A stretch of DNA of 64,000 bases from Martinezella lusitana (GTDB taxonomy: Bacteria > Pseudomonadota > Alphaproteobacteria > Rhizobiales > Rhizobiaceae), in NCBI RefSeq assembly GCF_016901135.1, contig NZ_JAFEVL010000003.1, positions 372,001-436,000 of the forward strand, written 5' to 3'. The position numbers were made by a program, and so were the translations under genes. Under the pieces are notes generated by a model that saw nothing but the letters and a program-made list of their open reading frames with translations, was not told the origin of the DNA and searched no databases. This document shows, piece by piece, positions 8,297 through 18,979 of this stretch; positions within the stretch are counted from its first letter, which is position 1; each line of letters begins with the position of its first letter.

Positions 8297-8564
8297 CTAT
8301 CGAAAGCCGAGGCTTGCTCGATAGCGGAAGTAATCGGCCATTGCCTTCGGTGCCAATTCGCTCAATTCGGCTGAAACGGGGCGTCCTGCGAGATGGATAT
8401 AGATCGGTCTTGGTTTGCCGGCTTGCGTGGCTATCAGATAGGTCTCTTTGAGAGGCCGTTTGCTCAGCCATGTTGGGTCGTGGTCAAAGCTGATGTTTAA
8501 TCTGGGTGCCCATCCGTTGGCCGCAGTCAAAGCTTGAGAAAAATCCGTTGTCCAGAACGACCAT
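8297..8564 (-). pseudogene. small unknown gene with an apparent frameshift
   Basis: A good ribosome binding site (GAGGTG) and ATG at 8564 open a frame 'MVVLDNGF' that loses sense at a run of five A on the plus strand (T5 on the coding strand, 8539-8543). Dropping one base joins it to a well-behaved frame running to 8297 ('SQALTAANGWAPRLNISF...' to 'FRYRASLGFR'). The joined product would be about 88 residues. No family was recognised. It could be a real pseudogene, a sequencing error in the homopolymer, or slippage during expression. Confidence 0.45.
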
Positions 8565-8627
8565 TATTTCACCTCGATGTCGAAGTGGATGGTAGCGCGA
8601 GGCAACGAAAAAATTCTTACATAGCTC

Positions 8628-8792
8628 TTAGCCACCGCTCTTGAAGGCAATGTCCCGGGGCTTGGCGCCCGTGCCGTCGTTGATCACCGAAGTCAGGATC
8701 TGGTCGAGACCCTTCGATTGGCTGCCGCCCATCCTCATGTCAAGGGTCTCGTTTGCCTTGGCGATGAATTCGCCGGCCGTTTTGAACTCCGA
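8628..8792 (-). pseudogene. remnant of a TctC-type tricarboxylate receptor gene
   Basis: 54 codons ending in TAA at 8628. Residues 'EFKTAGEFIAKANETLDM' then 'RMGGSQSKGLDQILTSVIN' and 'FKSGG' closely resemble the middle of TctC/Bug periplasmic receptors (motif 'MGGSxSKxLDQILxSLIN...F-K-S-G-G-E-A'). An intact receptor is about 320 residues, so only an internal piece remains: there is no signal peptide, and the stop falls where the conserved GGEA would continue. It sits directly downstream of the pdxA2 gene on the same strand. PdxA2-type enzymes are often encoded with tripartite tricarboxylate transporters, so this is probably the residue of a deleted transporter. Confidence 0.65.
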
Positions 8793-8809
8793 TCGGTCTT
8801 GGTGGCCCG

Positions 8810-9847
8810 TCAGGCGACGGCCGACAGGGCCGATGCACGTCTGGCCATGCGTGCTGCCAGCAGGATTGCTTCGCGGCTTGCGCCGACATCGGCAATGCCT
8901 TTACCGGCGATGTCATAGGCCGTGCCATGCGCCGGCGTGCAGAGCGGAAAGGGCAGGCCGCCCATCATCGTCACGCCCTTGTCGAAGCCCATCAGCTTCA
9001 TGGCGATCTGGCCCTGGTCGTGATACATGGTAAGCACAGCTTGGAAGCCCTCTTTGAGCGCCCGCAGGAACACGGTATCGGCCGGGAAGGGCCCCTCGAC
9101 GTTATAGCCCCGGGCTTTGGCCGCAGCGACGGCCGGTTCGATGATGTCTATCTCTTCCATGCCGAAGCTGCCGCCGTCGCCCGCATGCGGGTTGATGCCC
9201 GCGACCGCGATCTTCGGATTGTCGTAACCGGCGCTCTTCAGGCAGGCGTGTGCGAGGTCCAGTTCGTCAAGAATGCCGGCTATCGACAGCGATGATGCCA
9301 CCTGCGACAGCGGAATATGCGATGTGACGCGGGCGTTCCAGACCTTTTCCAGAACGTTGAACTCCCGCACCTTGCCGGTGAAGCCCAGCACGTCGGAGAC
9401 GAAGCGGATCTCGTCGTCATAGCCGGAATAGGCGAAGCGCATGGCCTTCTTGTTGAAGGGCGTGAAGCAAACCGCCTGCGCGCGCCCCGAATGGGCAAGC
9501 ATCAGTGCCTCGCGGAAGTTCTGCGTCGCAAACCTGCCGCCTGCAAGGGTCGCTTCGCCGCGCGTCACCTCCGCCGGATCGAGGTTCTTCAGGTCGACGA
9601 AGACATGACGGTCCACGCCTGCATCGCCGATATCGTCGAGCGAGGCATTCTGCAGCTCAAGGGCAAGGCCCGCCGTCTTCGCACCCTCGTCGAGAATGCG
9701 GCGATCACCGATGGCGATGATGTGGGCTGCATCTCGCACGTCATCGAGCGCAAGGATGCGCGCTGTCAGCTCGGGGCTGATGCCGGCGGGATCGCCCATG
9801 GCGAGTGCGATAACCGGGCGCGTTTCGGCTGCGCCTTTGATTGTCAT
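8810..9847 (-). CDS. pdxA2: PdxA2-type 4-phospho-threonate/erythronate dehydrogenase
   Basis: 345 residues from the ATG at 9847, preceded by GAGGAGG nine bases upstream; an in-frame ATG seven codons earlier would put that site inside the gene. It belongs to the PdxA family of NAD-dependent dehydrogenases: 'MGDPAGISPEL' near the N-terminus, 'TPFNKKAMR', 'GINPHAGDGGSFGMEE' and 'YHDQGQIAMKLMGFDKGVTMMGGLPF', which hold the metal-binding His and Asp residues. The second paralogue PdxA2 oxidises 4-phospho-D-threonate or -erythronate in sugar-acid breakdown rather than making vitamin B6. The divergent GntR regulator and nearby transporter remnant favour a catabolic role. No partner kinase is visible here. 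Confidence 0.8.
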   Translation of the reverse strand: MTIKGAAETRPVIALAMGDPAGISPELTARILALDDVRDAAHIIAIGDRRILDEGAKTAGLALELQNASLDDIGDAGVDRHVFVDLKNLDPAEVTRGEATLAGGRFATQNFREALMLAHSGRAQAVCFTPFNKKAMRFAYSGYDDEIRFVSDVLGFTGKVREFNVLEKVWNARVTSHIPLSQVASSLSIAGILDELDLAHACLKSAGYDNPKIAVAGINPHAGDGGSFGMEEIDIIEPAVAAAKARGYNVEGPFPADTVFLRALKEGFQAVLTMYHDQGQIAMKLMGFDKGVTMMGGLPFPLCTPAHGTAYDIAGKGIADVGASREAILLAARMARRASALSAVA

Positions 9848-9899
9848 GATGATCGTCCTCCTCGTCATGCCTGATGTTGTTTCTCATAGGATGTCCAAA

Positions 9900-9929
9900 A
9901 TTCTGTATCAAGTCTTTTATATTCTGTAT
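9900..9929. promoter_or_regulatory. direct repeats in the pdxA2-gntR divergent promoter
   Basis: ATTCTGTAT occurs at 9900-9908 and again at 9921-9929. The 21-base spacing, about two helical turns, puts both copies on the same DNA face. They lie between two divergent genes, one of them a GntR regulator, so they are good candidates for its operator. Confidence 0.4.
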
Positions 9930-10037
9930 GCAGCATTTTACATTGACGCGGTCATACCGTGTTGCCATGCTCAAACCATCGCAGCCCGGTGCCGACTCAC
10001 ATCGATCGGCGACGGGCGACGGAAGTGGGAACCGAGA

Positions 10038-10724
10038 ATGGATGACGTCAGCAGCTTAGATCGGAAAGTCGAAGGCGGTCCCGGCCCCATCCAGCGCACC
10101 GTGCTGCACGACACGATTGTCAGCCACCTGCGCGACATGATCATCGAGGGCATTCTCGAGCCCGGCATGCGCCTGCATGAAGGTCAGCTGGGCGAGCAGC
10201 TTGGCGTTTCGCGTACGCCGCTGCGCGAAGCCATCAAATTTCTGGCAAGCGAGGGCCTTGTCGAGCTCGTTCCCAGCCGAGGTGCGATCGTCAAGCGTTT
10301 CAGTGGCAAGGATGTCCAGGACATGTTGATCGTGCTGCGCACGCTGGAGGAACTGGCCGGCAAGCTCGCCTGTCAGCTCGGCAGCGATGCAGAGATCGCA
10401 CAGGTTCGTGCCCTGCACGACGAGATGATCCGCTGCTATCAGGCGGGTGACCGCTTGCAATATTACAAGCTCAACCAAGCCATTCACACGGCGATCGCCA
10501 AGCTGAGCAAGAATGCATCCCTGGCCGAGATGCAGCAAATGCTGCAAACGCGCCTGAAGCGCATCCGCTTCATCGGGCATGAAGGTCCGGAAAAGTGGGC
10601 GGCCGCCGTCGCCGAGCACGAGGAGATGATAGCCGCGTTGGAAGCACGCGATGAGGCGCGGCTTTCCGAGGTTCTCGGCCGTCATCTCGCCAATGCCTGG
10701 GAGCGGGTGCGCAGCGCGATCTGA
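10038..10724 (+). CDS. GntR-family regulator (FadR/FCD type)
   Basis: 228 residues from the ATG at 10038 (MDDVSSLDRK). The longer open frame upstream runs through the divergent promoter and is not used. Residues of about 25-85 form the winged-helix domain ('LRDMIIEGILEPGMRLHEGQLGEQLGVSRTPLREAIKFLASEGLVEL'); the rest is an FCD ligand-binding domain with conserved His and Asp/Glu positions. FCD regulators usually sense organic or sugar acids. It is transcribed away from pdxA2 with about 190 bases between them, and probably controls that gene and itself. The effector cannot be read from sequence. Confidence 0.88.
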   Translation: MDDVSSLDRKVEGGPGPIQRTVLHDTIVSHLRDMIIEGILEPGMRLHEGQLGEQLGVSRTPLREAIKFLASEGLVELVPSRGAIVKRFSGKDVQDMLIVLRTLEELAGKLACQLGSDAEIAQVRALHDEMIRCYQAGDRLQYYKLNQAIHTAIAKLSKNASLAEMQQMLQTRLKRIRFIGHEGPEKWAAAVAEHEEMIAALEARDEARLSEVLGRHLANAWERVRSAI

Positions 10725-10783
10725 TTGCTACCATAAGAACGGTCTGCAAAGTGCTGCCGCATCTTCACAGAGACGTATTCCTA

Positions 10784-12061
10784 TCATTGCGCCCGCAGCG
10801 GCATCGTCTTATCGCGATGCGAGGTTCCCATCAGAGCGTCGACCACGTCCTGATGATACACATTTCTGTCGAAACGGCTGTCGGCTGCCAGTTGCATAAG
10901 AGCGGCAAAAGCCACCTTGGCCGGAGGCTTCTCGCCTTCCCCACGAAGATAGGCTGACAAGCGGCGGTAATCCGCCCCAGCCTTGATTTCGAGCGGGTTG
11001 CCCGCTCCTATCTTTTTCAAGGGCCACCAGGCCCAGCCGATGCCGTTCTTTTCCTGCAGCGCGACGGCACGCGCATACCAGTCGTTGTTATTCTCGCCGG
11101 ATTCGCCGTTCCATAACGGCATATCGTATTGTTCGCGCAGTCTCAGGAAAGGTTCGATCGACTCTTGCGTCGTGGGGGTCCAGTATTTGTGAAAGCTCAG
11201 CGTCGTGTTGCGATCGGCAATAGGTAATAGGCCGGCGTAATTGTTGCCCCAGCAATTGCCTTCGATGATCAGCATATGATTGGTATCGATCGCGCGGATC
11301 GCATGGATGGTGCGTTCGTAGAGATCGCGCAGCGGCTCGTTGCCGGTTTCGCGGCAGCCGTTTTTATCGTTCTTGTCCTGAAATCCCCAATTTGGCTCGT
11401 TGAGCAGGTCGTAGCCCGCAATGGTCGGCTCATCCTTGTAGCGCCGGGCGATCTCACTCCAGAGCGCGATCATTTTCCTCTGGTTCTCGGGACTGTCCCA
11501 GAGAGAGGGCTTGTGCGGATCGCGATCGGAAATCGCGATGTCATGGCCCTGCCCGCCGGGCGCCGCATGCAGATCGAGGATCAACACCATGCCGTTGGCC
11601 TTCAGCCAGGCGATCAGAGCATCGACGCGCCGAAAGCCTTCTTCGTTCCAGACGATCCGGCCCTTTGCAGTCTTGCCGGGCGTATCTTTGATAAATAGAT
11701 TCCAATGCATCGGCAGACGCACGCTGTTGAAGCCCCACTTGGCCATCGCGTCGATATCGGCTCTCGTCACGGCGTTGTCGCGCCAGGACTGATAGAATGT
11801 TTCGGTCTTCCCCTTGCCGATGATCTGCGAAATGCGGTCACGGATGATATGCTGCGCCTTCAGATTGGGCAGCCCCATCATGTAACCTTCCTGGACCATC
11901 CAGCCTCCGAGGTTCAGGCCGCGCAAGATCAACGGATTGCCCTGAGCGTCCACGATCTGCCGATGGTCGGCACGAACAAATCCCTGCGCGCGCGCAGGTG
12001 ATGCAAACGGGGACAGGCAAACGACAAGCAGGATGGCCAGCAAACATGGAAGATGTCTCAT
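10784..12061 (-). CDS. secreted GH5-type glycoside hydrolase (endoglucanase-like)
   Basis: 425 residues from the ATG at 12061 that begins a signal peptide ('MRHLPCLLAILLVVCLSPF'; cleavage near ARA-QG at 26). The TIM-barrel pattern of family 5 is clear: 'LRGLNLGGWM' (47-55), 'GFNSVRLPMHW' (110-120), 'DLHAAPGGQ' (163-171), 'GYDLLNEPNW' with acid/base Glu222, and 'LWNGESGEN' with nucleophile Glu320. Such enzymes cut beta-1,4- or beta-1,3-glucans. The substrate is not decided by sequence alone. It could act on plant cell wall or on the cell's own exopolysaccharide. It faces the gntR gene convergently and has no obvious operon partner. Confidence 0.85.
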   Translation of the reverse strand: MRHLPCLLAILLVVCLSPFASPARAQGFVRADHRQIVDAQGNPLILRGLNLGGWMVQEGYMMGLPNLKAQHIIRDRISQIIGKGKTETFYQSWRDNAVTRADIDAMAKWGFNSVRLPMHWNLFIKDTPGKTAKGRIVWNEEGFRRVDALIAWLKANGMVLILDLHAAPGGQGHDIAISDRDPHKPSLWDSPENQRKMIALWSEIARRYKDEPTIAGYDLLNEPNWGFQDKNDKNGCRETGNEPLRDLYERTIHAIRAIDTNHMLIIEGNCWGNNYAGLLPIADRNTTLSFHKYWTPTTQESIEPFLRLREQYDMPLWNGESGENNNDWYARAVALQEKNGIGWAWWPLKKIGAGNPLEIKAGADYRRLSAYLRGEGEKPPAKVAFAALMQLAADSRFDRNVYHQDVVDALMGTSHRDKTMPLRAQ

Positions 12062-12226
12062 GAACTTCCAGTCCCTCAAAAGTTTGACGCTATGTGGGCG
12101 CGATATGGCGTGAATGATCAAAATAACGCGGGCGCGGCCTTTGAGCAGGGCGCCCAAGCCACGGATGTTCATGAGGCATTGTGCTGTCATCGATGGTCGA
12201 GCCGGTCACGTCAATACTCCGTGTGA

Positions 12227-12241
12227 ATATCCCGCGGATAT
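12227..12241. repeat. 15-bp inverted repeat between the GH5 and peptide transporter genes
   Basis: ATATCC-CGC-GGATAT. It lies just after the stop of the fused transporter ATPase and about 170 bases before the GH5 start. There is no T-run, so it is more likely an operator or weak processing hairpin than a full terminator. Confidence 0.3.
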
Positions 12242-12262
12242 GACATTAGCCGGCTGCGGATC

Positions 12263-14074
<1,812 letters not shown>

Positions 14075-14076
14075 GA

Positions 14077-14937
14077 TCAGCTCTCCTTTGCGAGGCGCGG
14101 ATCGACCAGATCGCGCAGGCCGTCGCCGAGCAATTGCAGCGACAGGACGGAGAAGACGATGGCGAGGCCGGGAAAGACCATGAGCCAGGGTGCGTTATCC
14201 ATGAACTCGCGGCCGGAGGCGAGCATAGTGCCCCAGGTCGGCATGTCTGAGGAGACGCCGACGCCGAGGAAGGAAAGGCTTGCTTCTGCCAGCATGGCGG
14301 AGGCGAAGACGAAGGTTGCCTGCACCAGAATGGGCGATGCCAGATTGAGCAGGACATGGCGGCAGAGGATCTGCCAGGTCGGCAGACCCATCGAGATGGC
14401 CGCCTCGATGTAGGGCAGCTCCCTCAGAACCAGGGTCGAGCCGCGAACGATGCGGGCGAGACGCGGCGCATAGGTGATGCCGAGCGCCAGGATGACGGTT
14501 ACCAGCGACGGCCCGAGTGCCGCGACAAGCGCGATGGCAAGAAGAATGTCGGGAAACGACATCATGGCATCGAGCAGGCGTGAGATCGGCGCATCGAGCC
14601 TGCGAAAATATCCGGCGATAACGCCGAGAAACACGCCGATAACGGTAGAGATGCAGACCACGCCGAGGCTGACGAGCAGCGAGATGCGGCCCGCAAAAAT
14701 AGCGCGAGAGAAGATGTCGCGGCCGAATTCGTCGGTGCCGAAGATATGGGCCATGGACGGTCCCTTCAGCTTGTTGACGATCGACAGCTTGTTCGGAGCG
14801 TAAGGCGCGATCCAGGGCGCGAAGATCGCAGCAAGGATGACGACAAGCAGAATAATGGCGCCGAACAGCATGGCGCGGTTGCCGAAGAGGCGCCGCAGGC
14901 TTGATGTAAATGGAAGGGTAAAAGAGCCGGCCGTCAT
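14077..14937 (-). CDS. peptide ABC transporter permease, DppC type
   Basis: 286 residues from MTAGSFTL at 14937. The N-terminal membrane helix 'AMLFGAIILLVVILAAIFAPWIAPYAP' is typical of DppC/OppC proteins, followed by 'HIFGTDEFGRDIFSRAIFAGRISL' and a permease domain with the coupling loop 'ARIVRGSTLVLRELPYIEAAISMG'. It forms the membrane channel with the DppB-type partner. Its start overlaps the stop of that gene by four bases (ATGA), showing translational coupling. Confidence 0.92.
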   Translation of the reverse strand: MTAGSFTLPFTSSLRRLFGNRAMLFGAIILLVVILAAIFAPWIAPYAPNKLSIVNKLKGPSMAHIFGTDEFGRDIFSRAIFAGRISLLVSLGVVCISTVIGVFLGVIAGYFRRLDAPISRLLDAMMSFPDILLAIALVAALGPSLVTVILALGITYAPRLARIVRGSTLVLRELPYIEAAISMGLPTWQILCRHVLLNLASPILVQATFVFASAMLAEASLSFLGVGVSSDMPTWGTMLASGREFMDNAPWLMVFPGLAIVFSVLSLQLLGDGLRDLVDPRLAKES

Positions 14938-15884
14938 AGGCGGACCCTCGGATCGACGAGAATATAGAGCATGTCGACGATGAAATTGATGAGCACGTAG
15001 ATGGCCGCGACCACCAGGAGCGCACCCTGGATCACCGGATAGTCGCGCCGCAGGACCGCGGAAACGACCAGATTGCCGACACCAGGCAGGCCGAAGACGG
15101 TTTCGGTCACCACCGCGCCGGCAACCAGCATGGCGATGGATAGGCCGATCACGGTGATGATCGGGATCATCGCGTTCTTCAATGCGTGCTTCAGGATGAC
15201 GCGGCTTTCGCTCGCCCCTTTGGCGCGGGCCGTGCGCACATAGTCGTCGCCGAGCACGTCGAGCATGGCAGCCCGGGTGAAGCGCGTGATCATCGCGGAA
15301 TTGACGACGCCCAGAGTGATCGCCGGCAAGATGAGGTGGTGTAGGCGCTCGAGGAAATCGGTGTCGGGGCCACCATAACCAGAGGCCGGGAACCAGCCCT
15401 GTCCGACCGCCAGGATCTGGATTAGCATCAGGCCGAGCCAGAAACTCGGCACGCTCGCCGCCACCATGGTGAGTACGACGACGATCTGATCGAAGATCGT
15501 TCCCCGCTTGACCGCCGAGATGATCCCGACGGGAAGCGCGATCGCCGTGGCGATCAGAATGGAGAACAGCGTCAGGAAGAAGGTCGGCTCGGCGCGCGCG
15601 GCCAGCGCCTGCGTGACCGGCTGGTTGAGAAAGATCGATTGCCCGAGGTCGCCCTTCAACAGGCCCAATACGAACTGGACGTATTGAACAAGCAACGGCG
15701 CATCGAGCCCCATCTTGGCCCGCAATTGCGCAATGTCCTGCGGCGTGGCGTCGGCCCCGAGCATGACGGCCGCCGGATCGCCCGGGGTGACCCGGACGAT
15801 GACGAAGACAACCGTCACGACAAGCGCGAGCACAATCACCATGCCTCCGAGACGTCTCAAAAGCGCCTGGGCGATCTTTGCCAT
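14934..15884 (-). CDS. peptide ABC transporter permease, DppB type
   Basis: 316 residues. It starts with 'LLRRLGGMVIVLALVVTVVFVIVRVTPGDPA', the N-terminal helix and 'PGDP' motif of DppB/OppB permeases, and ends with 'YVLINFIVDMLYILVDPRVRL', the family's C-terminus. The coupling loop 'DDYVRTARAKGASESRVILKHALKNA' lies in the last third. The gene begins 12 bases after the binding-protein stop and overlaps the DppC-type gene by four bases. Confidence 0.93.
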   Translation of the reverse strand: MAKIAQALLRRLGGMVIVLALVVTVVFVIVRVTPGDPAAVMLGADATPQDIAQLRAKMGLDAPLLVQYVQFVLGLLKGDLGQSIFLNQPVTQALAARAEPTFFLTLFSILIATAIALPVGIISAVKRGTIFDQIVVVLTMVAASVPSFWLGLMLIQILAVGQGWFPASGYGGPDTDFLERLHHLILPAITLGVVNSAMITRFTRAAMLDVLGDDYVRTARAKGASESRVILKHALKNAMIPIITVIGLSIAMLVAGAVVTETVFGLPGVGNLVVSAVLRRDYPVIQGALLVVAAIYVLINFIVDMLYILVDPRVRL

Positions 15885-15896
15885 GTGCTTTAAGCC

Positions 15897-17411
15897 TTAT
15901 TTCTTCGGGGTGACGTTCCAGAAATGCGGCCAATAGGTCGGCGTATAGCCTGATATCGACGCGGAAATACCCGAAAGGGCATTGAAGTTGCCGACCTTGT
16001 AGAGAGGCGCATCGTCGTAGATCACGGTCTGGATCCCTTCCCATGCCTTCTGCTTCGCGTCGTCGCTCGTCGCGTCCATATAGGCTGAAACAGCCTTGGT
16101 CTTCTGGTCGGAGACATACCAGCCCGGATAGCTGTCCGTAATCGTGTTGATCGTCGTCGGATCGCCGGGAAAGTTGGAATGGGTGATGAAGATGTCCCAT
16201 TCCTTGGGATCGGCGCGGCGGGTGGTCAGCGTCGCCCAGTCGACGACCTGCATGTCGACCTTGAAGCCGGCGGCTTCCAGATAGGCCTTGGCGACCTCGC
16301 CGATCTTGTAGTGGAATTCATATTGACGGCTGGTCAAAAGCCGCAGCGGCGTGCCGTCATATTCGGCATCCTTCAGCAGCTTTGCTGCCGTGTCGGGATC
16401 GCCTTCACCGTAGCGAACAACACCGGCGTCGGTATGCCAGAACGATCCCTTCGGGAAGAAGGCGCCGTCGACGCTGAAGAAGCGCTGGTCGTTGAAGGCG
16501 GCAAGCATCATGTCGGAGGAATTCAGTGCTGCCTGCACCGCCTGGCGCAGCGGCTTCTTCACCAGCAGGCCTTGCTTCATGTTCATGTTGAGCGATACCC
16601 AGCCGGCATCCTCGAAGATGACAGGCTTGGCGTTGCCGCTCTTTTCGATGCGCTCATAGGCACTGACGGGCAGGGAGTCGGCAAAATCGAACTGTCCGGA
16701 GATCAGGCCTTCGACGCGGGTATTGGCGTCCGGCACAGGCACGAAACGGATTTCCTTGGCGATGGCCTCGCGCTTGCCGGCGTAGTTATTCGGCTCGCCT
16801 TCGGGCGACTTGTAGCCATCGAAGCGCACGAGCTGCGTATACTGGTCGGGCTTGCGCTCCTTGAGCATATAGGGGCCGGTGCCGACGAAATCGGTAAGGG
16901 TATCGGCGACCTTTTCAGAGGGCATAATGATCGAGGACTGGGATAGAGTGGCCAGCAGCGGCGCATAGCGCGACTTGAGCTTGACGATCACGGCGTGATC
17001 GCCGTCGGCCGTCAGGCTGTCGATGATCGTGGCAACCTGCTTGCCCTTGGAGTTGACGTTCATCCAGCGCTTCAGCGAGGCAACGACATCCTTGGAGTCG
17101 AAGTCGCTGCCATCATGGAACTTGACGCCTTCGCGCAGCGGAATGCGGTAGGTGAGGCCGTCGTCGGAAATCGTCGGCATGGCAGCCGCCAGCAGCGGAA
17201 CGGACTTCCACTGGGCGTCATAGGTATAGAGCGTCTCGAAAATATGCTGGTCGACCGTCAGCACGATGTCGGTCGGCGTCTGCATGGCGTCGAGGGTCGG
17301 CAATTCGCCGATGGTTGCGACGGTCAAGACCCCATCCGAGGTCTGGGCGATCGCCAGATTGCTGGTGCCGGCAAGCATGGCCAGCGTGATCAGAACAAAT
17401 GCGCTTTTCAT
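15897..17411 (-). CDS. peptide ABC transporter substrate-binding protein (family 5)
   Basis: 504 residues. Three ATG codons follow each other at 17417, 17414 and 17411; the last is chosen because AAGGGG is six bases upstream of it. A Sec signal peptide ends near 'NLAIAQ'. The fold markers of SBP family 5 are present: 'LTVATIGELPTLDAMQTPTDIVLTVDQHIFETLYTY', 'YRIPLREGVKFHDGSDFDSKDVVASLKRW' and 'VGTGPYMLKER'. It captures the peptide-like solute in the periplasm. It sits between the M81 peptidase gene and the permease genes. Confidence 0.92.
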   Translation of the reverse strand: MKSAFVLITLAMLAGTSNLAIAQTSDGVLTVATIGELPTLDAMQTPTDIVLTVDQHIFETLYTYDAQWKSVPLLAAAMPTISDDGLTYRIPLREGVKFHDGSDFDSKDVVASLKRWMNVNSKGKQVATIIDSLTADGDHAVIVKLKSRYAPLLATLSQSSIIMPSEKVADTLTDFVGTGPYMLKERKPDQYTQLVRFDGYKSPEGEPNNYAGKREAIAKEIRFVPVPDANTRVEGLISGQFDFADSLPVSAYERIEKSGNAKPVIFEDAGWVSLNMNMKQGLLVKKPLRQAVQAALNSSDMMLAAFNDQRFFSVDGAFFPKGSFWHTDAGVVRYGEGDPDTAAKLLKDAEYDGTPLRLLTSRQYEFHYKIGEVAKAYLEAAGFKVDMQVVDWATLTTRRADPKEWDIFITHSNFPGDPTTINTITDSYPGWYVSDQKTKAVSAYMDATSDDAKQKAWEGIQTVIYDDAPLYKVGNFNALSGISASISGYTPTYWPHFWNVTPKK

Positions 17412-17497
17412 CATCATCCCCTTTTTGCCGCCCTTCGGGCGTGTTCCCTATGTTCGTTAGTCGGCATGCCTGCGGCCGGTTCCCGTCCGGCCCGATT

Positions 17498-18979
17498 TCA
17501 ACCTTCGAGGCCCAACGGATCGGCGACGCGTGGCCAAAGCTCGAGGCTTGCCTTGCGGTAGGGCGTCGTTGCCGGATCTGTCGGGTAGGAGGTCGGTGCG
17601 GCGATGTAGACGATCTCCGAGGAGATCGGCTGGAATCCCGCGTGAAAATGATTGGTCGACTTCACGAGCAGAAAAGATTTGCCGGAGAAATCGATACCCT
17701 GATTGGAAAAGATGTCCGGCTCGTAGGTCTGCGTCCGGCTGGAAATCAGTATGATGTCGATCGACGTGCCGACAGGGCGCACGACAGCCGCGCTGCCGAG
17801 CGTGACGCGGCTGTTGCGAAAACTCTGCCAGCCGGCGTCGAAGACACGCTCGACCGTGACATTGAGGTCGAGCGGCTCGCCGCCCTGCGGACCGGATTTT
17901 CCGCCGACGCGAAGATCAAGCTGCGCCCCTTCGCCGGCCGCATGGCAGAACGATACGGCGATCGGATCCCAGATCGTCGCGACACCGATATTGTCAAAGC
18001 CGCGCTCGATCATCCGGCGCAGAATGTGGGTGGCATCGCCTGCCACACCGCCGCCGGGATTGTCCCAGACATCGGCGACGACGACGGGCGTTTCCGGGTG
18101 GGTCGCGCGCAGCTCGATGCTGCGGTCGAGCCCGGTCTCGGTGTCGAACATCGGCATCGCCACCCGCTTGCGCAGGCCGTAGAGTTCATGACCGAGCGAT
18201 TGCGCAAGTGCATCCCCTTTGGCTTCGTCATTGTCGGTAACGACGACAATACGCGTGCCCATATCAGGCACGTCGCCGGCCATGAAGCCGTGAATGACTG
18301 ATATCGACAGGATGCCATCCTTGCCTTCCATCGCCTTCAGGCGATCGACGAAGGAGCGCATCGGCTCCTGGCTGGTCGGGTAAATGGTGATCATGCGGCA
18401 GTCGAAGGTCGAGATCGCCGGCTTGATCTCGCCGCGCAGCGTCCGCAGGGCCAGTTCGACGACATGCTCGCCACGCTGCTCGAAATCCGTGTGCGGAAAT
18501 TCCAGAAAGGTTGCCATGATGTCGAGATTGGCGACGCGCTGGGCGGTCAGGTGGCTATGTGGATCGAATTCGGCAGCGACAAGCACATCCGGCCCGACGA
18601 TGGCGCGAACCCGCGACAGGAAATCGCCTTCCGGGTCGTCATAGCCTTGCGCGACCATGGCGCCATGTAGTCCGAGGACCACGGCGTTGACGGGCAGCGC
18701 CGCCTTCAGTTCGCCAAGAATCTGATCACGCAGCGTCTCATAGGTCTGCCGCTGGATCAGGCCTGCCGGCTCGGCCCAGCAGGACGTGCCTTCGATGACA
18801 GTGAAGCCTTCCGCGCGGCCGCGACGGCGCAGGATCGGAACGACGGAGGAGCACAGGGTCGGCGTATCGGGATGCTCGCCCGGTCCGGCATAGAAGGCTG
18901 CCTTGAAGGCGTGCATGTCCGTCGGGACAGGCGAAAAGGTGTTCGTCTCGGTGGCAAGCGAGGCTGTGAAAATGCGCAT
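17498..18979 (-). CDS. M81-family metallopeptidase (MlrC-like)
   Basis: 493 residues from MRIFTASLATETNTFS at 18979; the longer open frame upstream is not protein-like. It matches the M81 family, named after MlrC, which degrades linearised microcystin. Candidate zinc ligands are visible: 'GLHGAMVAQGYDDPEGD' (His105), 'AEFDPHSHLT' (Asp139, His141, His143) and 'FPHTDFEQRG' (His163). The C-terminal half is the MlrC-type domain ('WDNPGGGVAGDAT', 'SSRTQTYEPDIFSNQGID'). No signal peptide, so it should act in the cytoplasm on imported peptides or amides. It is the first gene of the peptide-uptake operon, 86 bases before the binding protein. Confidence 0.88.
   Translation of the reverse strand: MRIFTASLATETNTFSPVPTDMHAFKAAFYAGPGEHPDTPTLCSSVVPILRRRGRAEGFTVIEGTSCWAEPAGLIQRQTYETLRDQILGELKAALPVNAVVLGLHGAMVAQGYDDPEGDFLSRVRAIVGPDVLVAAEFDPHSHLTAQRVANLDIMATFLEFPHTDFEQRGEHVVELALRTLRGEIKPAISTFDCRMITIYPTSQEPMRSFVDRLKAMEGKDGILSISVIHGFMAGDVPDMGTRIVVVTDNDEAKGDALAQSLGHELYGLRKRVAMPMFDTETGLDRSIELRATHPETPVVVADVWDNPGGGVAGDATHILRRMIERGFDNIGVATIWDPIAVSFCHAAGEGAQLDLRVGGKSGPQGGEPLDLNVTVERVFDAGWQSFRNSRVTLGSAAVVRPVGTSIDIILISSRTQTYEPDIFSNQGIDFSGKSFLLVKSTNHFHAGFQPISSEIVYIAAPTSYPTDPATTPYRKASLELWPRVADPLGLEG

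Noticed and set aside
14077..16200. Apparent 707-residue protein covering the two permease genes and part of the binding protein
   Set aside because: Only the last 286 residues (DppC-type permease) are real. The first 420 or so are the antisense-looking, out-of-frame reading of the dppB-type gene.
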